From NCBI GenBank assembly GCA_963854565.1, contig CAWKZT010000025.1:1-19070 (forward strand): a stretch of DNA of 19,070 bases, read 5' to 3'. Source of the DNA: CAWKZT01 sp963854565 (lineage in GTDB: Bacteria > Actinomycetota > Acidimicrobiia > Acidimicrobiales > JAHEJN01). Below the pieces are notes generated by a model. That model was not told the origin of the DNA. It was given only the letters and a program-made list of their open reading frames with translations, and ran no database searches. Shown piece by piece: positions 1-7,865 of the stretch (the first letter of the stretch is position 1; each line of letters begins with the position of its first letter). A program made the position numbers and the translations under genes.

Positions 1-904
1 TGATGCCGATGACGGCAAGCAGACCAATGAACGGGGCCCATTCGGCCGCGGCACGGGGCAGAATCGGAATGGCAATACGAACGAAGCCGTAAGTCCCGAG
101 CTTAAGTAACACGGCGGCCAAGATGACCGAGCCCTGCGTAGGAGCTTGCGTATGAGCGTCGGGCAGCCACGTGTGGAACGGGAACATTGGCACCTTGACA
201 CCAAAGCCGATGAACATGCCACCGAAGATCCAGAGTTGCGAAGTGGTAGCAATAGCGCCGGCGGCCGCCGGCAGCGCACGCATATCGAAGGTATTTGTGG
301 TCACGCCAGCGAGTTCGCCGTCGGCCAGGAAATACAACGCCACGAAGCTGACCAACATGAGGGCCGAACCAAACAACGTGTACAAGAAGAACTTGAGCGA
401 TGCGTACTTGCGATCTTCGCCGCCCCAAACACCGATCATGAAATACATCGGTAGGAGTACAACTTCGAAGAACACGAAGAACAAGATGAGATCTTGCGCC
501 ACAAATGTACCGATCATGCCCGTTTCGAGGATGAGCATGAGGGACAAGAATGCTTTGGGGTTATGCGGTTCGGGGAAATGCCCAAACGTGTAAACAATAG
601 TGAGCGGTACCACCAACATCGTGAGCAAAATCAACGGGAAACTAATCCCATCCATGCCCATGATGTAACGACTATTGATGATGTCGATCCAACTCTCGTC
701 GACCACGTACTGCAGGTCGCCTGCCGCGCCGTAGTTGAAATCGATCAACAACATGACACCGATGGCGGCAACAAGCAGGCTCGTGCCAAGGGCGACGAAC
801 TTAATTGCTTGCTCCTCCGCCTTCGGAAGGGCCATAACAATGACCGCTCCTACCAGAGGTAGGAATGTGGCGAGGGTGAGTACCCAGGTATCGGAGATGA
901 ACAT
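1..904 (-). CDS. nuoM: NADH-quinone oxidoreductase subunit M, second operon (partial, C-terminus outside window)
   Basis: This is the first 301 residues of a NuoM-type antiporter-like membrane subunit; the rest continues past position 1. Translation begins MFISDTWVLTLATFLPLVGA at the ATG at 904, with AGGAG just upstream, 7 nt after the nuoL stop. Family hallmarks are clear: FFVFFEVVLLPMYF with the channel Glu at residue 147, KVPMFPFHTWLPDAHTQAPT with the channel Lys at 237, and GSVILAAVLLKLGTYGF after it. NuoM forms one of the proton-translocating half-channel units in the membrane arm, and the key charged residues are intact, so it should be able to pump. It is the second nuoM in the window and is clearly divergent from the copy at 10517-12133. 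The downstream gene would be expected to be nuoN, but that lies outside. Confidence 0.95.
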   Translation of the reverse strand, partial: MFISDTWVLTLATFLPLVGAVIVMALPKAEEQAIKFVALGTSLLVAAIGVMLLIDFNYGAAGDLQYVVDESWIDIINSRYIMGMDGISFPLILLTMLVVPLTIVYTFGHFPEPHNPKAFLSLMLILETGMIGTFVAQDLILFFVFFEVVLLPMYFMIGVWGGEDRKYASLKFFLYTLFGSALMLVSFVALYFLADGELAGVTTNTFDMRALPAAAGAIATTSQLWIFGGMFIGFGVKVPMFPFHTWLPDAHTQAPTQGSVILAAVLLKLGTYGFVRIAIPILPRAAAEWAPFIGLLAVIGI

Positions 905-911
905 TGTGCTC

Positions 912-3161
912 CTAGACAATTACCGTAAAGATGCCGGCCAAGATTGTGGCGGCGACGAACAAGAATGTGGCGTAGCGCTGGACACGCCCGTTTTGCATAA
1001 GGCGAAGCTCTTGGCCCGCGCCTTGGGAAGCCGTTCCAGTGGCGTTGACGGCACCATCAATAACGCCCTGGTCGACCTTGTCATAAATGAACTGACCACC
1101 CTTGACCGCTCCACGGCCGACATTGTCGACCGTGCGGTCAATCACATTCTGGTTAAACCAGTATGTGCTCTTGGCCAATGGGCCCTTGGTGAAACCAGTG
1201 ATGATGCCGGTGTAGAGGTGATCGAGGTAGTACTTGTTCTTCAGCAGCGTGTGCCCGGCCTTAGCCACCTTATTGGTGCTGGTGAGGCCGCTGCTTAGCT
1301 CGGTGGCGGTGGGGCTCTGAGCGGCCACTTTCACGAAGTAGTAGTAGTACGCATAGCCAATACCTGCGAAGGCAATTAGCGACGAAACAATAGCCAAGCT
1401 GTAACTCGGAATACCGTGACTAATAGCTGGGAAGTAGTCGGCCGTGGGTTCGACATAATGTCCGAAGCGTTCTTGCCAACCGTCGTGGCTGCCGGTAATG
1501 AAGCCAGCGGGAAGGTTGAGCAAACCGGCCACAGCCGCCATGCCCGCCAAGATGATAAGCGGCGTAGTTATGCGTTTGCCGGATTCGTGCGGGGTGCCAT
1601 GACCACGGAATTCGCCGAAGAAGGTGAGGTAGATGACACGAGTCATGTAGGCGCCGGTGAGTGCAGCGCCGACGATACCCATGACCAACATGAGGGTGTA
1701 GGCCCCGTTGCCACCGGTACCTCCGAAGAGGCCCCAACCGCCGGTGCCGACCAAAATTTCGTCCTTCGACCAGAAGCCAGCGAGTGGGAAGACACCGGCA
1801 AGGGCCAGTGAGCTGACCACAAACGTCTTGTAGGTGGTGGGCATGAATTTGCGCAGGCCGCCCATTTCTTTCTTCATGTCGAAGCTGTGCACGGAGTGAC
1901 TCACCGAACCGGCGCCAAGGAACAAGCCCGCCTTGAAGAAGGCGTGCGTGAAGAGGTGGAACATGGCGGCGGTCCAGGCCCCAACGCCGAGGGCGAGGAT
2001 CATGTAGCCAAGCTGGCTAATGGTGGAGTAGGCCAAGACCTTTTTGATGTCGTCTTGAACGAACGCCAGCAGGCCACCGAACACGACAGTGATTGAACCA
2101 ATTACCGCAAGGGCGTTGATGCTTGAGCCAGAGATGCTCATGCCTTCGTAGAAAACCGGGTAGAGACGAGCCACCATGTAGACGCCCGCCACAACCATGG
2201 TGGCGGCGTGAATAAGCGCCGATACTGGCGTAGGGCCAGCCATAGCATCGGGCAGCCAAGTGTGGAGCACGAACTGACCAGATTTGGACATGACTGCGGC
2301 AAGCAAACTTAGCGAGGCAATGAGCAGCGTGGTGTGCCCTATCTCGCCATTGTTGATCATGCGGTTGATATCGAGGGTCTCGAAAGTACCCGCCGCCCAG
2401 AACAACATGATCATGCCGACGAGCAAGCCGACATCGCCAACGCGGTTAGTGAGGAATGCTTTGAGGGCAGCGTCGGAGTTTTCTTGATCTTCCCACCAGT
2501 GGCCGATGAGAACAAACGAGCAAACGCCAACCAGCTCCCAACCGACGATCATTTGGATGATGTTTTCGCTAACCACGAAGAACAACATGGCCGCAGTAAA
2601 TAGCGACAAGAAAGCAAAGAAGTGGGTGTAGCGGCGATCGCCGGCTACGTAGTCGGTGCTGTAGACGTGCACCAGGAGAGAAATGCTGGTGACCACGAAC
2701 AACATCATGATGGTGAGGCCATCGACGAGGGTGCCTACCGGGAAATCGATGCCGCCGTTGCTCCACCAGGTGATGGTCCTTACGACAGCATTAATACCAA
2801 TTTCGGCACCTTCAGTAGCTTCTTCGCCCGCAGCAAGCAGAGCGCCAGCAGCGTGTTCACCACTACCTTCGGCTTCGGGGACTTTGCCTCGTTGGCTAAT
2901 CCACTGAATGCCGGTGATTACCGCAAGTACCCACGAGATGCCGATGGCAGCGAGTCCGACTTCGGAGCCCTTCTTGGCGAAACGTTTGCCGAAGAACAAG
3001 ATGATGAGAAACGACACAGCCATGACGGCCGGAATGATCCACACATTTTCGAGGAAGAATCCGGTGGGCTGGTACATCTCGGTGACCAGTGCGTGGCCGG
3101 TTTCTGCGCCGTGTTCTTCGACGGGGACTTCAGTCATAGGTGTTGCGAGAGACATACCCAT
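912..3161 (-). CDS. nuoL: NADH-quinone oxidoreductase subunit L, second operon
   Basis: NuoL is the distal antiporter-like subunit of the membrane arm. At 749 aa this copy is longer than usual; the other copy here has 634 aa. Seen motifs: VGWELVGVCSF with the channel Glu at 209, MSKSGQF with Lys 293, then TWLPDAMAGPTPVSALIHAA, and FTHAFFKAGLFLGAGSVSHS. The C-terminal NKYYLDHLY segment precedes the lateral-helix region and a last membrane helix. Extra length comes from a hydrophilic N-terminus of about 36 residues and an Ala/Glu-rich loop at about 92-125. The chosen ATG overlaps the nuoK stop by 1 nt (TGATG). A second ATG two codons later (3155) is better spaced from AAGGG and may be the true start. 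The gene lies between nuoK and nuoM in normal operon order. Confidence 0.95.
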   Translation of the reverse strand: MGMSLATPMTEVPVEEHGAETGHALVTEMYQPTGFFLENVWIIPAVMAVSFLIILFFGKRFAKKGSEVGLAAIGISWVLAVITGIQWISQRGKVPEAEGSGEHAAGALLAAGEEATEGAEIGINAVVRTITWWSNGGIDFPVGTLVDGLTIMMLFVVTSISLLVHVYSTDYVAGDRRYTHFFAFLSLFTAAMLFFVVSENIIQMIVGWELVGVCSFVLIGHWWEDQENSDAALKAFLTNRVGDVGLLVGMIMLFWAAGTFETLDINRMINNGEIGHTTLLIASLSLLAAVMSKSGQFVLHTWLPDAMAGPTPVSALIHAATMVVAGVYMVARLYPVFYEGMSISGSSINALAVIGSITVVFGGLLAFVQDDIKKVLAYSTISQLGYMILALGVGAWTAAMFHLFTHAFFKAGLFLGAGSVSHSVHSFDMKKEMGGLRKFMPTTYKTFVVSSLALAGVFPLAGFWSKDEILVGTGGWGLFGGTGGNGAYTLMLVMGIVGAALTGAYMTRVIYLTFFGEFRGHGTPHESGKRITTPLIILAGMAAVAGLLNLPAGFITGSHDGWQERFGHYVEPTADYFPAISHGIPSYSLAIVSSLIAFAGIGYAYYYYFVKVAAQSPTATELSSGLTSTNKVAKAGHTLLKNKYYLDHLYTGIITGFTKGPLAKSTYWFNQNVIDRTVDNVGRGAVKGGQFIYDKVDQGVIDGAVNATGTASQGAGQELRLMQNGRVQRYATFLFVAATILAGIFTVIV

Positions 3162-3460
3162 CAGCCCTTCATGAGATCGGCCTGGTTGAGGTCGATGCTG
3201 CGTCGGTTGCGGTAGATGAGCAAGACAATGGCTAGGCCAATGCCCACCTCGGCTGCGGCTACTGCAATGATGAATAGGGCAAAGACTTCGCCGGAAAGGT
3301 TGCCGTGATAGGCACCAAAGGCGACAAGGTTGATGTTGACCGAGTTGAGAATCAATTCGATCGACATCAGTACAAGAACCGCGTTACGTCGGGCCAAAGC
3401 ACCGTAGACGCCCAGGCAGAACAAGATGGCGGCGAGGAGGAGGAACTGGTTAAGAATCAT
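3161..3460 (-). CDS. nuoK: NADH-quinone oxidoreductase subunit K, second operon
   Basis: A 99-aa NuoK with three predicted membrane helices, normal family length. NuoK contributes to the proton pathway between NuoJ and NuoN. Its two conserved buried glutamates are present: Glu35 in MSIELILNSVNINL and Glu71 in AVAAAEVGIGLAI. The RRN between helices 1 and 2 is also typical. The ATG follows the nuoJ stop by 2 nt, and AAGGA six nt upstream makes a good ribosome-binding site inside the end of nuoJ. The stop overlaps the nuoL ATG by 1 nt, indicating translational coupling. It aligns along its length with the NuoK at 14039-14347 but differs at many positions, so the pair is an old divergence. Confidence 0.96.
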   Translation of the reverse strand: MILNQFLLLAAILFCLGVYGALARRNAVLVLMSIELILNSVNINLVAFGAYHGNLSGEVFALFIIAVAAAEVGIGLAIVLLIYRNRRSIDLNQADLMKG

Positions 3461-3462
3461 GC

Positions 3463-3984
3463 TCAGTCCTTCCGAGCAATCACTATGGCACCAATAAGTG
3501 CGGCCAACAGGAGCACCGAGGTGGCTTCGAAAGCAACGATGTACTGCGAGAAGATGGTGTCGGACACCTGCTGGGTGGTGGTGACGGTTTCGTCAGGCAG
3601 TTCGGTGTCTTCGAAGGTACGGATCAACGTGGCGGCGAGAACCGCAAACATCATCGATCCGGTCAGTAATGCGGGCCACCGGTTGGGCTGGTCAAGTTCG
3701 GAATCAGCGCCAACTTGGGCTCGGGTAAGCATGATGCCGAAGAGGAACAACACCACAACGGCACCGATGTAAACCAGCACCTGGGTGCTCGCGAGAAACT
3801 CAGCGCCAAGCAAAATGAACTGGGCGGCCACACCGGCGAGCACAACAACCAAGAACAACGCGGCGTGCACAATGTTGTCGGTGGTTACGACTTTGAAGGC
3901 GGAGAAGACCATGATGATCGCGAAGATATAGAAGAACACATTCTGGGCGATGTTCCAGTCGACGCTGGCTAGGACGAGGCTCAT
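3463..3984 (-). CDS. nuoJ: NADH-quinone oxidoreductase subunit J, second operon
   Basis: A 173-aa NuoJ with five predicted membrane helices. NuoJ sits in the membrane arm and its third helix takes part in coupling quinone-site events to proton pumping. The conserved helix is visible as QVLVYIGAVVVLFLFGIMLT. The start used is the ATG at 3984, whose ATGA overlaps the nuoI stop; a more upstream in-frame ATG at 4056 would add 24 polar residues inside nuoI that do not resemble the family. It ends cleanly with GAIVIARKD and has no C-terminal tail, unlike the 230-aa NuoJ of the first operon. A hydrophilic segment of about 20 residues (ELPDETVTTTQQVSDT) joins two helices. Confidence 0.94.
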   Translation of the reverse strand: MSLVLASVDWNIAQNVFFYIFAIIMVFSAFKVVTTDNIVHAALFLVVVLAGVAAQFILLGAEFLASTQVLVYIGAVVVLFLFGIMLTRAQVGADSELDQPNRWPALLTGSMMFAVLAATLIRTFEDTELPDETVTTTQQVSDTIFSQYIVAFEATSVLLLAALIGAIVIARKD

Positions 3985-4478
3985 TTGGGCACCGTCAGCT
4001 TCTTCGCTTCGGAACCAGCTTCGTAGTCTTCGAAGTCCGGGACGGTTTCCATCCACTGGCCGAGCTTGGCCTTGTCGTGCAAGAGGTCGGCAATTTTGGG
4101 TTCGGAATACTCGTACTCGGGGGTCCAGAACAGGGCTTCAAACGGGCACACCTCGACACAAATGCCACAGTACATGCACAGCGAGTAGTCGATATCGAAG
4201 CGGTCTAGCGCGTTCTTTTGACGAGGCTTGCCCCCCTCGCGGCGGGGCGGGGCCAGGTACTTGTGACCCTCGATGTAGATGCACCAATCGGGGCATTCAC
4301 GCGCACACAACATGCACGAAGTGCAGTTCTCTTCGTGCAAAGCAATAACGCCACGGGCACGAGGAGTGGGCTCTTCCTTCACGTTGGGGTATTGCACGGT
4401 GTCGGCACCTTGAGTAATGGTGCGAACCATCGTTTTCATGGTGACGCCGAGGCCCTTGATCATTCCGGGCATTGCCAT
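3981..4478 (-). CDS. nuoI: NADH-quinone oxidoreductase subunit I (2 x 4Fe-4S), second operon
   Basis: A 165-aa ferredoxin-like subunit carrying the two [4Fe-4S] clusters N6a and N6b that pass electrons to NuoB. All eight ligands are present: Cys52, 55, 58 and 62 in CTSCMLCARECP, and Cys101, 104, 107 and 111 in CMYCGICVEVCP. Between them is a basic loop (YLAPPRREGGKPRQK). The ATG follows the nuoH TAA with no gap, and AAGGTGG eight nt upstream is a strong ribosome-binding site. In this operon there is no nuoEFG, so NuoI would be the outermost FeS protein. In cyanobacterial NDH-1 and methanogen Fpo its counterpart is the entry point for electrons from ferredoxin or another module. That role here is inference. 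Confidence 0.96.
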   Translation of the reverse strand: MAMPGMIKGLGVTMKTMVRTITQGADTVQYPNVKEEPTPRARGVIALHEENCTSCMLCARECPDWCIYIEGHKYLAPPRREGGKPRQKNALDRFDIDYSLCMYCGICVEVCPFEALFWTPEYEYSEPKIADLLHDKAKLGQWMETVPDFEDYEAGSEAKKLTVPK

Positions 4479-5513
4479 TTAGAACACCACCTTGAGCACT
4501 GCAGTGGCAACAATGTTGACGAGTGCAATAGGAATGAGCACCTTCCAGGCCAAACGCTGCAGCTGATCCTCACGCAAGCGTGGGTAGCTGATACGGAACC
4601 AGAAGATAAAGAACGAGACCAGCATCATCTTGCCGAACAAGACGGCGGGGCCGAGCAGGTTGAACCAGTCGCTGTTTGGGTCGATACCCGGCACATACCA
4701 GCCACCGAGGAACAACACGGCTGCCATGGCGGAGAACACGCCGGCCGTAGCAAATTCGCCGATGAAGAACATCAGGAAACGCATGCCGGAGTACTCGGTG
4801 AGGTAACCGGTAACAAGTTCGGATTCGGCTACGGGCATGTCGAACGGTGGTTGTGTGAGTTCGGCCTGAATGGCCACCATGAAGAGGGCGAAACCAATGA
4901 ACTGGGTGAAGATAAAGGGGTTGCCAATACCGCCCCAACCAAAGATGTCGCCTTCGGCCTGCGCGAACACAATGCCTTGCAAATTGAGCGTTTCAGCTTG
5001 AATGACCACGCCGACTACGGCGAGAACCAGAGGAAGCTCATAAGCAATGAGCTGACCGGTAGCGCGGAGCGAGCCCAGCAACGAATACTTGTTAGCTGAT
5101 GACCAGCCGGCCATCAAGATGCCGATAACCGAGATCGACGAAACGGCGAGGGCTAAGTAGATACCAACGTCGAAGTTGGACATCAACATGTCGGGTCCCG
5201 CTGGCAACACGATCACCATAAGGAACGTGCTTACCAGGACCACATAAGGTGCGAGTTTGAACACCATGCGGTCGGCCCGCTCGGGAATCAGGTCTTCCTT
5301 CTGGGCAAACTTGCCGACCTCGGCGAGTAGCTGCAAGGAACCGTAGGGGCCGGCTTCCATGGGGCCAAGACGACTCTGCATGAAACTCATCATCTTGAAC
5401 AGGTACAGATAAACGAACGAGCCAGCCGGGAGAAGCACGGCAACCAGGCCACCAACTACCCGCAGAACGGTCTGTTGCCAGTACGAAAGCTCGTAGGCGA
5501 AAGTGGAAATCAT
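4479..5513 (-). CDS. nuoH: NADH-quinone oxidoreductase subunit H, second operon (divergent quinone-channel residues)
   Basis: A 344-aa NuoH with about eight membrane helices. NuoH forms the floor of the quinone cavity and the link to the membrane arm. Family features seen: QSRLGPMEAGPYG at 46-58, KEDLIPERADR at 72-82, GWSSANKYSLLGSLRATGQ around 136-154, PFDMPVAESELVTGYLTEYS at 223-242, and PRLREDQLQRLAWKVLIP near the C-terminus. Two normally invariant features are altered. The Glu-Arg-Lys/Arg before the QxRxGPN motif reads Leu38-Phe39-Lys40, with Met instead of Asn after GP. The EAExE triad reads Val228-Ala-Glu-Ser-Glu. The first-operon NuoH keeps both. The start is ATGA overlapping the nuoD stop, so nothing can lie between nuoD and nuoH. 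Confidence 0.95.
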   Translation of the reverse strand: MISTFAYELSYWQQTVLRVVGGLVAVLLPAGSFVYLYLFKMMSFMQSRLGPMEAGPYGSLQLLAEVGKFAQKEDLIPERADRMVFKLAPYVVLVSTFLMVIVLPAGPDMLMSNFDVGIYLALAVSSISVIGILMAGWSSANKYSLLGSLRATGQLIAYELPLVLAVVGVVIQAETLNLQGIVFAQAEGDIFGWGGIGNPFIFTQFIGFALFMVAIQAELTQPPFDMPVAESELVTGYLTEYSGMRFLMFFIGEFATAGVFSAMAAVLFLGGWYVPGIDPNSDWFNLLGPAVLFGKMMLVSFFIFWFRISYPRLREDQLQRLAWKVLIPIALVNIVATAVLKVVF

Positions 5514-6682
5514 CGGTCGATGTCTCCCAAGATGAAGTACAAGCTCGCCAATATGGTGACCACATCAGGGACATAGGTTCCCTGCAGGACCCATGGAGCA
5601 ATCGACATGTTGGAGAACGACGCCGAACGGATCTTGACCCGGAACGGGGTGAGTTCGCCTTGGCTGACGAGGTAGTAACCCATCTCGCCGAGCGGGTTCT
5701 CGGTAGCAATGTACGCTTCGCCGGCCGGGACCTTAATGATGCGAGGCACCTTGGCCATGATGGGGCCCGCGGGCATGGTGTCGAGCAGTTGATCGACAAT
5801 CTTGGTGGCTTCGCGGGTTTCTTGCAGTCGTACCCAGTAACGGGCGAACGAATCGCCGTCGGGGTGGGTCCAGACCTTCCAGTCGACCTTGTCCCAGGCT
5901 AGGCCTACGGGATTGTCGCGGCGAAGATCCCAATCGACGCCTGAGGCCCGAATATTGGCGCCACTGAGGCCGTATTCGAGGCCCACGTCGGCGGGAATAA
6001 CACCGATGCCGCGGGTACGGGCTTGGAAGATTTCGTTGCCGAGGACAAGATCTTCGATCTCGTCGCAGAATTTGCGCATCTTGACCATGACCGCATGGGT
6101 CTCTTCGATCCAGCCAGCCGGCAGATCGTCTTTGATGCCACCAATGCGGTCGAAGTTGGGGTGGAAACGTCCACCGGTAACGGCTTCAATTTGGTTGAGT
6201 ACATGTTCGCGATCGCGGAAAGCTAAGAACACGGGCGTAACCGCACCAAGTTGCACAGCCATATCACCCAAGAACAGCGCAATATTGGAAATGCGGCTGA
6301 GCTCAAACAAGATGGTGCGAATGTGCTGGGCCCTGGGTGGGGCTTCGACATCCATCAGGCGTTCGGCGGCAAGAATGAACGGCACCTCGTTGGCGAAGTT
6401 ACCCAGCCAGTCGATGCGGTTGATTAGCGCGGTGACCTGTGGGTAGGTACGCACCTCGGTGAGCTTTTCGTAGCCACGGTGCATGTAACCCATGATGGGT
6501 TCGGCCTTAATGACCAACTCGCCGTCCAGTTTGGCGACGATTCGTAGAGTGCCGTGGGTGGCGGGGTGCTGGGGTCCGAGGTTGAGGACCATGCCTTCGT
6601 CGGTTTCGAGCTCGACATTGACGCGAGCGTCGGCAGCTTGACCGGCGATGTAGGCCAGTTGTTGGGATTGGGTGGGGTCCAT
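5510..6682 (-). CDS. nuoD: NADH-quinone oxidoreductase subunit D, second operon (quinone-site residues replaced)
   Basis: A 390-aa NuoD (49-kDa subunit), normal length, which with NuoB forms the quinone-reduction chamber. GPQHPATHGTLR (36-47) contains the quinone His43. Counting from it with the fixed spacing of the Thermus and bovine proteins (+49 and +101), the quinone-binding Tyr is Trp92 (NRIDWLGNF) and the His-partner Asp is Gln144 (DMAVQLGAVTP). The C-terminal SLDxxxGExDR reads SLYFILGDIDR, so Asp becomes Tyr382. Codons were checked: TGG at 6409-6407, CAA at 6253-6251, TAC at 5539-5537. No NiFe-hydrogenase CxxC pairs are present. ATG 6682 overlaps the nuoC stop (TAATG) behind a strong GGGGGAGG; the in-frame ATG at 6748 lies inside nuoC and is rejected. 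Confidence 0.95.
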   Translation of the reverse strand: MDPTQSQQLAYIAGQAADARVNVELETDEGMVLNLGPQHPATHGTLRIVAKLDGELVIKAEPIMGYMHRGYEKLTEVRTYPQVTALINRIDWLGNFANEVPFILAAERLMDVEAPPRAQHIRTILFELSRISNIALFLGDMAVQLGAVTPVFLAFRDREHVLNQIEAVTGGRFHPNFDRIGGIKDDLPAGWIEETHAVMVKMRKFCDEIEDLVLGNEIFQARTRGIGVIPADVGLEYGLSGANIRASGVDWDLRRDNPVGLAWDKVDWKVWTHPDGDSFARYWVRLQETREATKIVDQLLDTMPAGPIMAKVPRIIKVPAGEAYIATENPLGEMGYYLVSQGELTPFRVKIRSASFSNMSIAPWVLQGTYVPDVVTILASLYFILGDIDR

Positions 6683-7344
6683 TACGACTCGCCTCCCCCA
6701 TCGTCGCCTGTGTCGGGCATGGGCTCGACATCGACGATGCCAGGCCATGGCTTGACGCGACGAGCCAGTAGTGGGAAGTCCTTGCGCATGGGATTTCCTT
6801 CGAAATCGCCGGGCAGGTACAGGTGACGAAGACCAGGGTGGCCGGTAAAGGCGACACCAAACATCTCGTAGGCCTCACGTTCGTGCCAGTTGACACCACC
6901 AAAGACGCTGATCCAGGAATCCAAGGTCAGCGTGTCGTCGGGAATGTCGCACTTGATATTGACGCCGATGTTGGTGATGAGCGAATGCACACGGCCAATA
7001 GCTTGCATGCGGGTGTCGCCACCGGTGACGCCGTGCTGCATAGCTTCGACATCGGCAACCGCGTTCGGGTCGCGGTCTTGTTCGGTATCCATGTCGCGGC
7101 CGTAAGGCGACGGCATCCAGTCGATGACAGAAACAAAGTCGATGTAGCGATAGTTGAGTTCGTGGCGGGCGACCTGGGCTGCTTGCAGCCAACCATCGGT
7201 GGCAACGCGGATCCAGCAATCCACGCCAGGGAACACGTGAGTTTCGAGGCAGACATCGCCAAGGGCTTCGGCAAACTCGGCCACAGCGGCTTCGCGAGCG
7301 GCGTCGGTTGTGACCCCTTCGGTTTCGGTATCAGCTGACGACAA
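6682..7344 (-). CDS. nuoC: NADH-quinone oxidoreductase subunit C, second operon
   Basis: NuoC (30-kDa subunit) packs against NuoD and NuoI in the connecting arm and carries no cofactor. The signature HEREAYEMFGVAFTGHPGLR is followed by YLPGDFEGNPMRKDFPL, typical of the family C-terminus. Start choice is uncertain. I use TTG at 7344 (220 aa), because AGGGGTGAG lies upstream at good spacing; it overlaps nuoB by 14 nt. GTG at 7353 is in frame but abuts the same purine stretch. An ATG at 7461 would bury about 130 nt in nuoB with a non-homologous Cys/Ser-rich leader. An acidic insert (MDTEQDRDPNAVADVEAMQH region) interrupts the central domain. NuoC and NuoD are separate genes here, not fused. Confidence 0.92.
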   Translation of the reverse strand: MSSADTETEGVTTDAAREAAVAEFAEALGDVCLETHVFPGVDCWIRVATDGWLQAAQVARHELNYRYIDFVSVIDWMPSPYGRDMDTEQDRDPNAVADVEAMQHGVTGGDTRMQAIGRVHSLITNIGVNIKCDIPDDTLTLDSWISVFGGVNWHEREAYEMFGVAFTGHPGLRHLYLPGDFEGNPMRKDFPLLARRVKPWPGIVDVEPMPDTGDDGGGES

Positions 7345-7831
7345 TGGGCTCACCCCTAAACCGTTGGGCTGGATCTTCGTTGAGGATCTTTTGCTGCAGC
7401 AAAACAATGCCTTCGAGGAGTGCCTCGGGGCGGGGCGGGCAACCAGGAACGTAGACGTCAACCGGAATCAGCTGATCGACACCCTTGGTGACGGAGTAGG
7501 AATCCCAGTAGGGGCCACCGCAATTGGCGCACGAACCCATAGAGATCACATACTTGGGGTCGGGCATCTGCTCGTAGAGACGAAGAATGGATGGGGCCAT
7601 CTTGTCGGTAACCGTGCCAGAAATAACCACAAGGTCGGCCTGGCGCGGGCTAGCTGGGAAAGGAATAACTCCGAGGCGCATGACGTCGTAGCGAGGCGAA
7701 GCGAAAGCCGCACCCATTTCGATGGCACAGCAAGCCAGGCCCCACTGGTATACCCACAAGGAGTACCGGCGGCTGATGTTGAGCAACTTCTTAAGTGATT
7801 CCGGCGCACGGCCGCTATCGACAAGGCCCAT
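7331..7831 (-). CDS. nuoB: NADH-quinone oxidoreductase subunit B (N2 cluster), second operon
   Basis: A 166-aa NuoB (PSST/20-kDa) subunit that holds [4Fe-4S] cluster N2, the last cluster before quinone. Ligands are all present: tandem Cys34-Cys35 in GLACCAIEMG, Cys101 in MGSCANCGG, and Cys131 in VPGCPPRPEAL. Also typical are SPRQADLVVISGTVTDKM and the following Tyr-rich stretch. The ATG at 7831 has no obvious ribosome-binding site; the 34-nt gap after nuoA instead holds a 10-codon reading frame whose stop overlaps this ATG (TAATG). Because cluster N2 is intact, electrons can still be delivered to the chamber formed with NuoD, even though NuoD's quinone residues are changed. Confidence 0.96.
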   Translation of the reverse strand: MGLVDSGRAPESLKKLLNISRRYSLWVYQWGLACCAIEMGAAFASPRYDVMRLGVIPFPASPRQADLVVISGTVTDKMAPSILRLYEQMPDPKYVISMGSCANCGGPYWDSYSVTKGVDQLIPVDVYVPGCPPRPEALLEGIVLLQQKILNEDPAQRFRGEPIVVS

Positions 7832-7863
7832 TAGGGAACCAAGCTTTCGGAAACAGGCCGCAT
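7831..7863 (-). other. 10-codon micro-ORF bridging nuoA and nuoB
   Basis: The gap between nuoA and nuoB contains ATG CGG ... CCC TAA, encoding MRPVSESLVP. It starts 2 nt after the nuoA stop, and its TAA overlaps the nuoB ATG in the same TAATG arrangement used at several real gene junctions here. nuoB lacks a visible ribosome-binding site, so a terminating ribosome on this frame could reinitiate at nuoB. No ribosome-binding site for the micro-ORF itself is evident, and a short frame like this can arise by chance. Confidence 0.3.
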
Positions 7864-7865
7864 GA

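Noticed and set aside
5510..6682. Second operon as a membrane-bound NiFe-hydrogenase
   Set aside because: The NuoD-like protein has GPQHPATHG and a C-terminal DIDR instead of the two CxxC metal-binding pairs, so no NiFe centre can form. Presence of nuoA, C, J and K also fits complex I.
6683..6748. Longer NuoD starting at 6748
   Set aside because: The extra 22 residues are Arg/His-rich and read out of frame from nuoC, while the ATG at 6682 has a strong ribosome-binding site and the usual TAATG overlap.
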